From Homalodisca vitripennis (taxonomy: Eukaryota; Arthropoda; Insecta; Hemiptera; Cicadellidae): 64,000 nt of DNA. Below the pieces are notes generated by a model, which had not been told where the DNA came from, ran no database searches, and worked only from the letters and a program-made list of their open reading frames with translations. The stretch is taken from contig NC_060215.1 of NCBI RefSeq assembly GCF_021130785.1, forward strand, positions 65,786,501 to 65,850,500, read 5' to 3'. Shown in pieces: positions 50,581-62,700 of this stretch; within the stretch, counting starts at the first letter, position 1, and every line of letters starts with the position of its first letter. The position numbers were made by a program, and so were the translations under genes.

Positions 50581-51634
50581 ATGGCTAGTGTGCAAGAAAA
50601 AGCAAGGTGTGTTCTTTGGTTTCATGAAAGCAGATCTGTAATAACTGTTCAAAGAAGGTTTCGTTTAGAGTATGGCAGCAATCCTCCGAGTAACAATTCT
50701 ATAAAACGCTGGTATAGGCAGTTTGAACAGACGGGAAGTGTCCAACATAGAAAAGATGCTGGTAGACCTCCAGTTTCTGAAGCTATTGTTGATCAAGTAA
50801 GAGAATTGTTTACGAGGAGCCCTGGTAAGTCTACTCGGCGTGCAAGTTTGGAATTAGGATTACCTCGATCAACAGTCTTAAAAATTTTGCACAAACACCT
50901 TAAGCTCCATCCATACAAAATTCAGTTATTACATGAACTAAAACCTAACAATAAACCTCGACGCTACAATTTTGCTGTTAGGTTACTTGACCTCGAAGAA
51001 CAAACAATAAACATTGGAGAAAGCAATTTCTTGAAAAAAGTAATTTTTTCTGATGAAGCAACCTTTCATGTTTCTGGTAAGGTGAATAGACACAATTGTA
51101 GGATTTGGGGTACTGAAAATCCTCATAATGTTCGAGAACAAGAAAGAGACAGCCCTAAAATAAACGTTTGGTGTGCATTGGCTATAGATGAAGTGATAGG
51201 ACCCTTTTTCTTCGCAGAACCGACAGTCACTAAAGAGGGTATACCTCGACATGCTTGAACTTTTTGCAATACCGCAAATTGAGCATAGACAACCAAATGT
51301 TTACTGGCAGCAAGATGGTGCCCCTCCACACTGGGGTAAGATAGTACGTGACTACCTAAATGACACGTTTCCTGGTCGTTGGATTGGACGGGATGGTCCA
51401 ATTCCTTGGCCTCCACGTTCCCCAGACATTACACCCTTAGACTTTTTTTTGTGGGGCTATGTCAAGGACAGAGTCTTCGCCAAAAAAGTTCAAGATATTG
51501 AGGAACTCAAGAATAGAGTTCGAGAGGTTATTGGAAGCATAACTCCAGCAATGCTCAGAAACACATGGTGTGAGGTTGAATTTAGACTACAAACTTTGCG
51601 TGCAAACCTCGGAGAGCACGTGGAATTAGTTTAA
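50581..51634 (+). pseudogene. Tc1/mariner transposase, one-base frameshift
   Basis: A transposase that would cut and paste the element. The first frame (50581-51237, 219 codons) begins MASVQEKARCVLWFHESRS, an HTH-type DNA-binding region of the DUF4817 kind. It has a GRPP hinge near 61-64, a second HTH near 85-105 (STRRASLELGLPRSTVLKIL), and the first catalytic Asp in VIFSDEATFHVSG (158). One extra G in the GGG at 51237-51239 shifts the frame; the second frame (51239-51631, 131 codons) continues VYLDMLELF and holds the second Asp (WQQDGAPPH, 245) and the third (ITPLDFFLWGY, 287). The two catalytic residues are 41 residues apart. Allowing for the extra base the length is 350 residues, normal for the superfamily. 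It is one lesion from intact; a sequencing error is possible. Confidence 0.93.
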
Positions 51635-51686
51635 TTTCCTTGTAAAAGTATGAGTAACAGTAATCTTTCTGTCCTTCATTGGTAAT

Positions 51687-51795
51687 AAAACTGTTTTAAA
51701 TTTGCTATTTAATAAAACAATTTCCATGTTTTTAAGTTGATTGGTTATTTATTTATTCAATCTTAAAATGTGTACAATAATTTATAACCACCCTG
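51687..51795 (-). repeat. right terminal inverted repeat of the mariner-type element
   Basis: Mirror of 50255-50363, ending CAACAATTTATAACCACCCTG-like with TA immediately after. It starts 52 bases after the transposase stop codon. Confidence 0.93.
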
Positions 51796-51797
51796 TA

Positions 51798-52767
51798 CAA
51801 TATACGAGACGAAGATAACAGCTACAGTTCTTTCACACACCTTACAAGAAAATAATTTGTATTAAATTTGAGATTTAGCGGTGTGACTATTTAGTGTAAT
51901 TGTTCAACAGCCACCATTATCGATCTTTAGAATCATCAAACGAGGCTAGTCATACAAGTAAACATTGATAAACTTAACTATTCAGTCCCAGAATATATGT
52001 CATCTAAGATTGAATACCATTAGACATTTTCATCCAATAAATGTACTACCTCAAGCATTTTTTGCATTTTCCGAAACATTATAGTCATCTGACCATGTAT
52101 CAATCACTATACTGCATCGCAAATTATTTCGTTGTTTACAGAGCTGATAGTGAGTACGACAAGCCATTATTACTAAGAGAAGGGTTGTGACTGTCATCAA
52201 AGTTCTATTTAGTTTCACAAAAAATGAAGAATTTTCCACATCGTGTCTGGGTTAAGGTTCGCATATCATTCCTTGCAGTCTCTTCTTTCCATCAGTTCAT
52301 CCTAATACCGTCGACATTTATCTCGAAACTATGTTACAGGATCTTTATAAACATCTTAATAATGAGCAAGTTTTATGTTTCTGGCACTGGAGTAAGTGCT
52401 TCTCCTGGAAAGAAAATTTTAATTACAGGGCCAGAATTTATCTTATCTTTTACAATTCATTGATTTAATAAATAACAGTGTCGTCGGGGTCAAAATGTCG
52501 TAGGTATTATACTCACGAAGTGCGGTCAGGTCTACTTCTGTTTTGACGATGTTGCACTGGTTATTTCCCTTTTGATTTATGATCATAGTTGGCTTGCAAA
52601 TTATCCTGACTTGAGTACTGCCATTTCCCATCCTGGAATGCTTGGGGTTGTACTATCAGCTTTCATCTTATGATTAGGCTGATGTAGTTCTCTTCTCTCT
52701 TATCAATCTCTATCCCGAGTTATATATCTGCCGTGGCTTTCAACTGAACAGCTTTGCCTGTAATATA
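51798..52767. other. intergenic AT-rich DNA
   Basis: No gene or repeat recognised between the mariner-type element and the non-autonomous element that follows. Short frames only. Confidence 0.45.
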
Positions 52768-53571
52768 CAAGTTGTTCACAAAATGGTATTACAAACTTCT
52801 ATAGATGATAGTACTCATCATTCCAAACAAAAAATTACCTGTAAAAATAGGTCGATAAATGTGTCGTTTAGCCGCTAGCCGTTATGTTGTAATTTTATAA
52901 ACAAGGTTTAGAACCAGTAATATTCTGAGAGGAACAAAGATTATTTTAGTTTAAAAGTATCAGCTGTTTTGCATTAGTTATTAAAAAATTACAAGATGTC
53001 AACTATTTTGAAATTTTTATAAAATTCCACAGCTAATTTTTTCAAAGTAACGCGTCAACGCATAAGCACGCATGAACACTTTAAAGGTAAGCTTACAAAA
53101 GCCAGGAACATAACGTCACAGTTTAGGTATTCGTTGATCCCTACATGTGAAAGTGTACCTTTAAGGTGGTCGCGCTCACCTATGCTTTGACGGATTTCGT
53201 TGAAGAAAGTACCATTGGAATTGGTATAAATATTTATAGGAATCTTGGTAAATTGTTTAATTATATATGTTTTTGGTTATTTTACTTTTTAAAAATTTCA
53301 ACAGCCGCCATTTTGTTAGTGTTAAAACAAATTACACAATTACTTTCTTTATTTCTAAATGATTTATTTCTACCTATGTGCAAAGTTTGTTATTTGTAGC
53401 ATTGCTAGTTTTAGGCATGTTAATTTTTTATAAAAAAATACAAAATGGTGGTTAGCAACTAAACGATACATTTTCCAACCTATTTTTTGACATTTTATGG
53501 GCCAAGTTTGGTTTACAATCTTAAATACTATCAATCATAGAAGTTTGTGACACCCTTTTGTGAACAGCCTG
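52768..53571. mobile_element. 804-bp non-autonomous TA-flanked element with long inverted repeats
   Basis: The left end CAAGTTGTTCACAAAATGG and right end (complement) CAGGCTGTTCACAAAAGGG form inverted repeats, followed on both arms by ACAAACTTCTAT and GATAGTA. Similarity continues inward with indels (GTAAAAATAGGTCG / TCAAAAAATAGGTTG; GTCGTTTAGCCGCTA / ATCGTTTAGTTGCTA) for about 150 bases. TA dinucleotides flank both ends (52766-52767 and 53572-53573). It has no transposase, so it resembles a MITE mobilised by a Tc1/mariner-type enzyme. Its ends share only CAGG-type starts with the 50255 element, so that is probably not its partner. Confidence 0.8.
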
Positions 53572-53573
53572 TA

Positions 53574-55400
53574 TATATTATGACAAAAAGAGGAAGTGCG
53601 TAGGTATTCTGGTAAAGTGTAGTTGGTGACCAACCGGACCACCTTGTTCGGTAGTAAGCTTTTTACTCACTGAACATACAGCATACGCTATACACTGCAT
53701 TATGGCCTGATAAGAAAGGTAAAATTACAAATAGAACGTTGCACAAGGTATTGAGAAAGAGTTGAAGATGGAAATTGTCAAATTCTTGAGATATGTAAAC
53801 CAGTATTAATTTCTGTTTTCATGTTTCATGTTAGCATCCTGGTTTCATGTCGTTGTCGGCTGCTACAAACTTAATGACAAAACAGACTATTTACTCTTCA
53901 AATTGGGTTATAGAAATTATATCTAAAGTACACCTCGGTGAAGTGTATTATGAGAGTATCGTTGTCGATTTATAAATACCTCGAGGTTTCAATTTAATAC
54001 TTCTCGTCGGTTCTGTTCTCATCAATTATCCAACCCTCATCTAGCTTCAAGCTGGTGACATCTACACAGATCGTCGAACCACTTAATTCTGTAATCGGCC
54101 ACAGTTTCTGCGTAGGCCTAGGTGAGTTGGCATATCCCTGTAAAAACAATTCATTCGTTAAACTATTTTTGTTATTGATACCGTAGTTTATTTTTAGTAG
54201 TTTGGAAGTAATCGAATGAATAGAAAGTACGGTTTTTTAAAATAAATCTTAAGCTCTAAAAACGCAATCAGTGTTGCTTCAAAATCCATTAGAAACTTGT
54301 ATTTTGAGTTTTGTATCGGCCGAGTTTTCGACAGCAAAGATTCCTATCTGATACTTGTTCCAACGCAATTTGAGTGCCGCCCCTGTCTGGATTAGAGACC
54401 GAAAGTATTAGATGTAGCAGTAGAGGCAGTCTAAGGGAAATTCCTTTCTTGGATAGTCTAGAAGTTTTATGAACTGGTTGGAGTAGATATTCGAAAGGAT
54501 CTTCGAGAACCTGCTTTTCCAGTACACCGTAGTGAGATACACTCGTTTTTCCAAAAGGTTCCTAATGATCACGATTTATCGTGGTGAAATATAGCAAACA
54601 GAGTACCGAGTCTCTCACACCTTTCGTTTTCCCCTTTTATGTAACCTGTGATCTATTAATTAGATGTACTGGTATCCTACTTCGGTACCAAGCTCCTTTG
54701 AAAATTTACTTTAAACGTAAAACTATTCCTTTAGTATCAATTGAAGTATAGAGTTTAACATATTTACATATGTTTACAGCTTGATTTGATCTCCTAACAT
54801 TTCATGAAAAATCAATTAATCTGATTTAATAAGAGTTATAAAGTAATAAGGATATTGTAATTACTCAACTTTTAAAGTTTTAGATTTCTGGTTTATTAGA
54901 TTAGCAATTGATACAGACAGTCAGAATAAAACCAGTTTAACACAGATTATAATTATGAACATATAGTTTTACATATGAACATTATAAGTTTTACATATAG
55001 GCCAGTGCTTCCTTAGAGATCTGAATTTGTAAATAGCTTTCCATGCAAATCTTACGAAATGGCATAGTACCCAAGGGATTATTCGTACTTGCATAGTGAT
55101 ACAGATGTAAACATGAGTAAAGGCGAGTTCGATTGGATCACTCCAGAAGTTAACAGGGAAAATCTTATGTCATTTCCTAAGAATGTGACTTTCCTGAGAG
55201 TATAATTGAAATAGCAAATATAATGATGGTATAAAGAGTACAAACAAATTCTATGGTAATCAGAATACGAATTCAAAAAATGTGAAAAAATCTTCGTGAG
55301 GTGTAGTGGATTTTTTTCTAAAAGTTCCAAATAAATCTAGATATGAACTTAATATAAATGGCTCAATAACAACTTAGAGTGGATTATAATCAAGATTTTG
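53574..55400. other. intergenic AT-rich DNA
   Basis: No supported gene or repeat recognised. Frames are short and composition is even. A few GGTACC and CCTCGAGG-like words occur without clear meaning. Confidence 0.4.
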
Positions 55401-55665
55401 TTAGTTTAAAAGTATCAGCTGTTTTGCATTAGTTATTAAAAAATTACAAGATGTCAACTATTTTATAAAATTCCACCGCTAATTTTTTCAAAGTAACGCG
55501 TCAACGCATAAGCACGCATGGACACTTTAAAGGTAAGCTTACAAAAGCCAGGAACATAACGTCACAGTTTAGGTATTCGTTGATCCCTACATGTGAGTTA
55601 AAACAAATAACACAATTATTTTTTGTATTTTAAAATTATTTATTTTTACCTATGTGCAAATCATA
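55401..55665. repeat. truncated copy of the 52768 element interior
   Basis: Matches 52946-53390 almost base for base, from TTAGTTTAAAAGTATCAGC through AGTAACGCGTCAACGCATAA to CCTATGTGCAAA. It lacks about 165 bases present in the full copy (53149-53314) and nine near ATTTTGAAATTTTTATAAAA. Neither inverted-repeat end is present. A fragment by deletion, or a relative with a different outer structure. Confidence 0.85.
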
Positions 55666-55669
55666 TTTG

Positions 55670-56435
55670 CACATAATCATATTTGCCCTAATCAGTATTT
55701 CTTAAGATTAACAGCAAACCTAGCACTGAGTGTTCCACCTCTCGGTGATGCCATGTGGTGCCCATGTTCTTGAGATTGGACAACAGCATGTTATTAGCCA
55801 GGTGTCAGTCTCGAAGGTGTGGGATATAGTAAGGCGACTGAGGATTACACGTTCTACTGGGACAGGTAGCATCTGTGTTAGTGTCATAAAAAGATGTTTC
55901 CCGTAGATTTCCGAAGTCGCTCATATAATAAATGACAGTCTAACCTTTTATATATAAAATAAACAAAACAATTCCTATCATAAAATCACGCTCAAAACAT
56001 CATATACACAATTACAGACCAATTAGTATTTTGTCGGTGTTTTAAAAAAATATTATAAGAAGCACTTATACGTATCAAACAAACTTGTTAATATTCTCCA
56101 ATATAAGTATTTTCAATTCTCATTAACATGGAATTTAAGAGACGAATCAGCCATTTTTGACTTCGTACATAGTCATATGTGTCACACATGATGTCTTGCA
56201 TGAGTGTTGCACGAGGTAGCACTTTATTTATTCACTTCTTATTAAAAAATTAGAAAGCAAGTTAGTTGATATTTCTGGAGATCGTGGTCTTTGCCATACT
56301 AGGGAAGTATAAATGATTTTCCTAAAAACAGAACACAGTAAAGTTATAATTTACGCAGTCATACCTTACGCATATATAACACAGTGCATTGCTTGCTGTA
56401 GAAGCTGCTAAAGACAGCCTTGAACAAGCTTCTCA
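55670..56435. other. intergenic DNA
   Basis: No gene recognised. Immediately upstream of the LINE fragment that starts around 56.4 kb; some of it may be more decayed LINE sequence. Confidence 0.35.
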
Positions 56436-57100
56436 ATGGTTCCTAAAAATAGTTTTTTTCTTAACCCAAATCAAATTCTAATCAAATTCGGTATATGTAG
56501 CACCTCATACCGTACCAATGTAGGTGGCCTGTTTTCCGATGACAACCTAGTGCAAATATTTGATTCCACTAATTTCGTGGCCTCCACATGGGTACCCATC
56601 TCACTTGGAATGTTCATGTAGAAAATGTCTGTAAGAGATTTCAACCAGTTTACTATGCTCTTGGTCGCATTGCTCAGGTTTACAGCCTACGATTGTTTCT
56701 CACTGTTTAGGCAACTTCTCACATGTAGAATCTATTCTAAATTATACGGTTATATTTTGGGACCTTTAAAGCAATCAACACTTTCAATGGGTTTTCAAAT
56801 TTTTAAAAACTGTGAATCAGAGTGATGTTTACAGTGCTTCAAAAAGAATGTTTGCTAAATCCAACGTAATGACATTGGCTGGCCTGGTTAGGTATGAGTG
56901 CTGCATGTTCGTTAGAAACATCCCCAGTCTGTTGACGGTCAACGGGGCTTGCCGCTCATATTCAACGAGCGGTGGGAAGCGGCTGGCTGTGTAATATAGA
57001 ACTTTCCAAAAAGAAGCCACAATTTCTATACAACGATATTTAACTTTTTTAAATGGTTTTACGATATAAACTATGAACATGTTATGCAATATAGCTGTAG
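56436..57100 (+). mobile_element. LINE retrotransposon 3' fragment, decayed
   Basis: The + strand has LINE C-terminal blocks in shifting frames: LCSWSHCSGLQPTIV and NYTVIFWDL at about 56655-56765 (usual 'ALRRLSQVCS...LNYGVIFWG'), then FAKSNVMTLAGLVRYECCMF and RNIPSLLTVNGACRSYSTSG at about 56848-56976 (usual 'KYNILTLPSLYIYE...HSYNTRN'), followed after a stop by YRTFQKEATISIQRY near 56995-57035. Stops and shifts make it non-functional. This is the fifth LINE fragment in the window. Confidence 0.65.
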
Positions 57101-57479
57101 AAGAATGTCTTGTAATAGTATGCAACTTATACAATTGAAAAAATAAAATTGTATTGATTGTTAGTTATTGATAAAGGGCTATATGGTCTATGGATTAAAA
57201 AATTTAAAACAGTTTTTTAGCGTAATGATTATTAACCGAGTTGTATAATTTTTTTTAGTTATTAGCAAGTAAATAAGAAATATCTAGCTTGATAAGGAAT
57301 CTAGAAGCATTTAAGTGTTTTACTTACAAATCCGTATTAGCCAATATAATAGACTAAATAAAAATATAGTCTCTGAAGTATTTCTTAAACAAAATGTGAT
57401 AGTAATGTAAAACATAGTAGTTCAAGTATTCCTGAGAAGATGTGGTAGTGGTGTATTATATAGTAATTATATTACAAAA

Positions 57480-58060
57480 TATAAAATATAGTTTGATCCA
57501 GGTGAATTGGCTTTTTCATTGGCCCATGTCTCTGGTGTCGAAACGATGTAAATTCTTTGTTTCAGCTTCTACATCGTCGACTTTTATCGATCTCTTCAAA
57601 CGAACATGGCTCCAGATTCCAGGAGTCAAGTCTTTAACAGCATCAGATTCCAGGCGCTGCAGTAAGAGCAAGGTGAATTGAAGCTAAACTCAACATTCAT
57701 ATTAAATCAACCCTTCTCACCATGGTTATGTTGCGTGTAGAAAACTCGGTTACTCCACCGTGTTTTTAGATCGTGTTAGTAGCATCGTAGTGAACTAAAT
57801 TGTGTACCTGATGAGACAATGAGAATTCCAATTCACCTGGATTAGTATATTTTATGTTTTATAATCTAGGTGTCACTGATTTCGAAAAGATGTAAATGTT
57901 TTGTTTTGAACATCTTCGTCATCGACTTTTCTTTCGATATCTGCACAAGAACATGGATCAATATTCCAGGAGTCAAGTCTGTAACAGTATCAGACTCGTG
58001 ATGATGCAAGAAGAAGGTGAGCTGCAGCCTAAACTCAACATTCATAATTTCGTGTTTTGA
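57480..58060 (+). repeat. unclassified dispersed repeat, copies B and C in tandem
   Basis: Two related units lie head to tail (about 57528-57700 and 57868-58045), each with GGTGTC...GATGTAAAT, ACATCGTCGACTTT-like, AACATGGnTCnAnATTCCAG, GAGTCAAGTCTnTAACAGnATCAGA and AAACTCAACATTCATA. Copy A at 38590-38900 is inverted relative to them. The first unit sits between inverted arms ATCCAGGTGAATTGG (57496-57510) and CCAATTCACCTGGAT (57828-57842). Copy B reads QIPGVKSLTASDS...KSKVN-stop, matching copy A's GVRFVTVSDF...KRKVN-stop. Confidence 0.75.
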
Positions 58061-59572
58061 CATTTTCATTCGTAAAAGAGTATTTTTTTGAGCAATCTCC
58101 CATCTTGACTTTCGTATCACTTTAAAAATTATTTTGAATATTTGTAACAATGAGGGAAGGAATTAACCCCCCCCCCCCCAACCCCTACCTGGATACCTCT
58201 ATGATGATATAGTATATAATAAGTATTTAATATAATACAGGCATTCCTTAAGTACATTTCCCATCACATTAGTTCATAGATCCTAAAAATTCATTTATAT
58301 TGTCAGTGCATAGAGTGGGGAGCATTTCAAAGAGTGTCTCATGTTTTGGTTTTAATGGCAAAGAATTTACGGTTGAAAATATTTATTTTTGTAGTATGAA
58401 TCGCTTGCGTAAATGATAATTTTTCCACACCTGAATCACCTCAAAATTTTATTTTAAAATATAAAAAGTTTTTCTGGTCGGATTTTTTTTTAAATACACA
58501 ATATAAATTTTAATTGTCACTTATTACTAGGAAAAAATATTCTTAAGCATTCTCTATTTGGTTTGTTCAAAACATAAATTTGTATCGAAATAAAACAGGG
58601 TTTTGCATAATCGTGTTTACCTTATTCATTGAAATTCAAAGTATATTTGAAGTTTTATCACTATTTCTCATCTCAAACTTTTATACTATTAATAATTTGT
58701 TCTAATTTGTACATTAATACTAAAGTCTATTATTTGCTATTTCAGGAACAAATAAATAATTCCGTGTGCGGTAATAAACTCCAATTGTTTATCTTTTGAA
58801 AAGATTAATGATTCCTTTTATAAAAATAAGAAAACTTTTAATTCTGTTATAAGAATGCTTGTTTGAATATTTGGTGGACATCTGGGAAAAGAGTTAGGAG
58901 AATACAGGATGAGAGCTGTGCGGCAAAGTCTGGGTGGTCCGAGAGGTGTTTCATTTACATTCCTTCTATGAGGTTCTAATGACGCCGCCATCTCAGCATT
59001 CCACCATTCCTGGTCAATTCCTTATGGTATCCCAATTTGTCTGGGTGAGGGTAGCTTCAGCGCCGTTGCCACCTCATTGCTTAAAAAATGTTTCCATTTA
59101 AAACAGGTGTATTGACACAATTAGGCATGTTAACCCACACGGGCACCAATATTTCATAATAACTCTTTTAAACGTGTATGACAAAAATTAATAGCTGAAA
59201 AACAGCACACACCCGATCATTATTCAATCGGCAATTACAGCTTATCTTATCATTACTTGTTAACACTGTATACAATATTTAATTTTACAATACTACATTA
59301 AAATAAAATGGTAAGATAAAATCTAGAGTATTTAAAAATTTCACATTTACATCATTTAGAACTAACTTTCGTTCCTTAGGAATAATATTAATAAAGAAAA
59401 ATCAATGAATCAACGTAAAATTATAATTTTAGTGTATACAGATATATAGCGTAACACTATCTTGAAATGAACCGGTAATTCAACCAGTAAATTCGATATA
59501 AAAGTTTTGTTCTAGGGCAAAGGGGTTCATGAGCAAATATATATTAATTTTTGTCATATACGTTTAAAAGAG

Positions 59573-59618
<46 letters not shown>

Positions 59619-60169
59619 TAGTTTAATCAGTAATCATGAAAGGAGATCAATTTATCTTTAGAACATAAAATATTTTTGTAGTCTTTTCAAAGTAAACTGT
59701 TGTTCATAATTTGGTAATCGAAATTATGAATTGGACATAAGAAGTAAGATACAATTTAACAAGTGTTGCAATGGTTTCTTTCCATGAATTTTTGGATGTT
59801 GTGTGGAGGGTCCGCAAAATCTTAATAATAATAATACATTATATGTTTTGGTGTGTCTCAGATTAAATTCGTTTGATAGTTAGGCTTATATATGGCACGA
59901 ATAAGCACTATACACTTAGCAAAATTAATATGATAGTACACTTGTTGCTAACGAAGTGCACATATTACATTTTGATCCTCAAAACAAATATAGATCAACC
60001 CAGTAACAACTCCTCTTCTCTCTCTGTGTTTGATTAGTAAGTTTAAACTTTGCAGTTATATTACCAGCAATAATTCCCATTTACAGTCATGGATCGCTAT
60101 ACGATGGTTTAACACGATTATAGTTTAAGTACATTACAAATACGGAGAATGTTTTACTGAAACGTGATT
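58061..60169. other. intergenic AT-rich DNA
   Basis: No supported gene. Holds a poly-C run (58168-58180) and a (TA)n microsatellite (59574-59616). A GC-moderate patch at about 58900-59080 has no coding signal that I recognise. Confidence 0.4.
59574..59616. repeat. (TA)n microsatellite
   Basis: About 43 bases of uninterrupted TA repeats, preceded by AAAAGAGT and followed by CGTAG. Confidence 0.95.
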
Positions 60170-60900
60170 TTCGGTTGAGAAAGTCCATATGAGTAATCTG
60201 TTCGAAGATTTATTATAGAATTCGAAGAAACTGGTTTAGTAATTGACGTAAAAAGAATAGTGCGTGCTCGGACAGGTCGGTTTCTTGGAAATATTGAGGC
60301 AGTACGTGTTAGTGCAGACGGCAGTCGTTTATTTAATACACACAAGAGATCCTGTAAAACTACTTGATTTTGTAAATTGAGTGCTTGAAAAGAAGTAAAA
60401 GATTTTCAGAACTATTGCTCTGTAGTGAGCAATACGGGTTACGGTTTTGGTTTGGGTTTTGGACTAATGGAATTAGTCATGGCCCACAATTATTTGAGAA
60501 GGAGGATCAAGACGTCTTGACTGTAAATGATAAATGTTTTCGGCAAATAATAAGAGAGTTTTCTAGGCCCCAGCTCAAGGAATGGACGAGGAAACATCTG
60601 GTTTCAGCAGGACAGTGTGATCTGCCATACTGCTCGAGATACAATTGATTTGCTGCACGAACGGTTCCCAGGACGTGTAATTAAAAAATATGGTGATTTG
60701 AAATGGCCTGCCAAAATCCTGCGATGTAATACCTTGCGACCACCTTTGAGAGGCTATTTAAAGTCGCTGGTATACGTCAATATTGCACAAGCAATCCAAG
60801 TCCTCGAGGAGGAAATTCATCATGCTATTAATAATATATTTAGTCACAAGTATGTGAGATGACAATTACCAGAAGGCTGCTGGAGAGCTCTTATTAGACA
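60170..60900 (+). pseudogene. dead Tc1/mariner transposase relic
   Basis: The N-terminal part (about 60205-60300) reads FEETGLVIDVKR and VRARTGR, matching the usual 'FEETGSVxDxKRPGRPRT' hinge. After a deletion the C-terminal part (about 60585-60840) reads WFQQD, CHTARDTIDLLHERFPGRVI, KYGDLKWPAK, GYLKSLVYV and VLEEEIHHAINNI. The second catalytic Asp remains in QQD, but the expected 'PPRSCDLTPLDFFLWGY' is scrambled to ILRCNTLRPPLRGY, so the third is lost. The layout matches that of the 50255 element, a related lineage. No inverted repeats were found. It is an old inactive copy. Confidence 0.8.
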
Positions 60901-62700
60901 TAATATTTTGTAAGTAAGCCGAAATAATGTACTTAAGATAAATATTTAATATGAAATATTAGCGTGGAATTTTTGGATATAGTTTATCTTTTGGTATCCG
61001 ACGTTATTGTTAGGACACCCTTTAGTTTTCTGTGATGTTGTTGTGTTTGAATTTCAAAGGGAATTCTGGTATACATTTTAGGATCGTCATAGTAGAAAGA
61101 TATTTCTAGGCTCCCCAGCTTCACTTTACGAAGATAATGGTGGTTAACCTGTAGAGTCTATTTTATGCATTCACTTTAAAAAACAACCACTTTATGAAAA
61201 TAGACTACTTTGCAAGATACTCTAGTTCCCCAAGTGCCAGCTTTGGGTTAACCAGGCAGCAGGTCTGCACTCTGCACACGTCTTCCATTAGCATCAGATT
61301 GGCAGCTTCACGAGAGTTGGATCATATGATTATGCCATCTTAGATTAGAAACAAACCGCACAGCAGTATTAGTTACAGACATGGTCAGAAAATCAGACAT
61401 GGCCACTGACAATCATCTCTCCAAGATGTTTAACTGTTTCACTCACACATAGTTATTTGTTTTCCAACATCAACTTTTTATTCTTGTATCAGGTACATTA
61501 TTTTGTTTTAAAAACCAGTAGTACTGACGGATATCTTGATTTTAGTCTCATAAGTGTTTGAAGTTTAAGAATGGTAAAATTTAAAACACCTTTACACTTA
61601 TTTTTAAGGACTCAATATCCGGCTCTTAACCATCAACAAAGAAATCATACTACTATGCCAAACAAATCTTGACAGGTCTAAAATATAAAAGTTAAATCAA
61701 AAAGCATCTAAAAACTACCTTATGTTATTCATCTTGTTTTAAGGATCAGGAAAGAAGGATCAGGATTCTGTTTTATAACCTTTTTACTGCCACGTGCGGT
61801 ACGAGTAGTCTTATACATCAAAATCCAGACAACATGAGGGTAAAATTTGGCAGTGAAAATGTTAACAAGGCAACTATTTGTTAGCATGTTTTTGTGTAGT
61901 TGACAAGACTGAAATCGGTTGGTAATATAGTTGAATCGGGATATAAAGTTTAAGCACTGAAAGAGCTTTGGCTTTTTCACAGGTAGACAGTTTATCGTCC
62001 AAGACTGTGGCAACTCATAAGTAGGATACATTAATCAGTGTTGTTACAGTTCTTTCGTCTTTGGAAACTGCAATAGATAGGAAAGCACAAATATATATTC
62101 ACAAATTTGTATAGGCATCACCATCTTGGATGTGTACAGATATAAAAGTTTACTTTAGCATACGTGTAAGGACTGAAACAATTATAGTGGGGATTTTAGA
62201 TCTCTACATTAACTTGGAGAATATAGGACCTACATTAAATGCTCTCAATGTTGACTGTGTTCAACGTCGTTACCTATTGAAGCTTACTAACCAATTAGTT
62301 CATTTTGTTGAATTAGTTATTTAATTAATTCAAGTGTTTGGGTACAGTAACTAATATATCTTACATAATGTTGAAAATAAAGATCATTTATACATCCGTG
62401 AAACTCCTAAATATCCACTTCAACTCTTTGAGGTGAATCACTCCATAATTATAGACAATGAAATCCATGAAAATCATGATATATTTTTATTTGTAAGTCC
62501 AGAAAACCATAATAGTGTATGTTGATTAATAAAAACGATCAACAGGCTTTCATTTGTTTTAGACTCATTTTTACCATTGAAATCTAATATAGTAAAAATA
62601 CTGGCGGGAGGCCTAGAAGAATACGATTTTATTGCAATGTCATGGTTAACATTATTGTAATACCTTCGCCCTCACTTTCGGATTATCAGACCATGTCTTT
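60901..62700. other. intergenic AT-rich DNA
   Basis: No supported gene or mobile element recognised. Frames of 60-100 codons on both strands lack domains. Confidence 0.4.

Larger units (their letters stand above)
50255..51795 (+). mobile_element. Tc1/mariner-superfamily transposon, 1541 bp, with 109-bp TIRs
   Basis: The element starts CAGGGTGGTTATAAATTATTG and ends with its complement, flanked on both sides by TA (50253-50254 and 51796-51797), the target site of this superfamily. The inverted repeats, 50255-50363 and 51687-51795, differ at only about five positions. One transposase reading frame, broken by a single extra base, lies between them. Small TIR divergence and nearly intact coding indicate a recent insertion. 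Spacing of the last two catalytic Asp residues fits a DD41D-type transposase. Confidence 0.95.
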
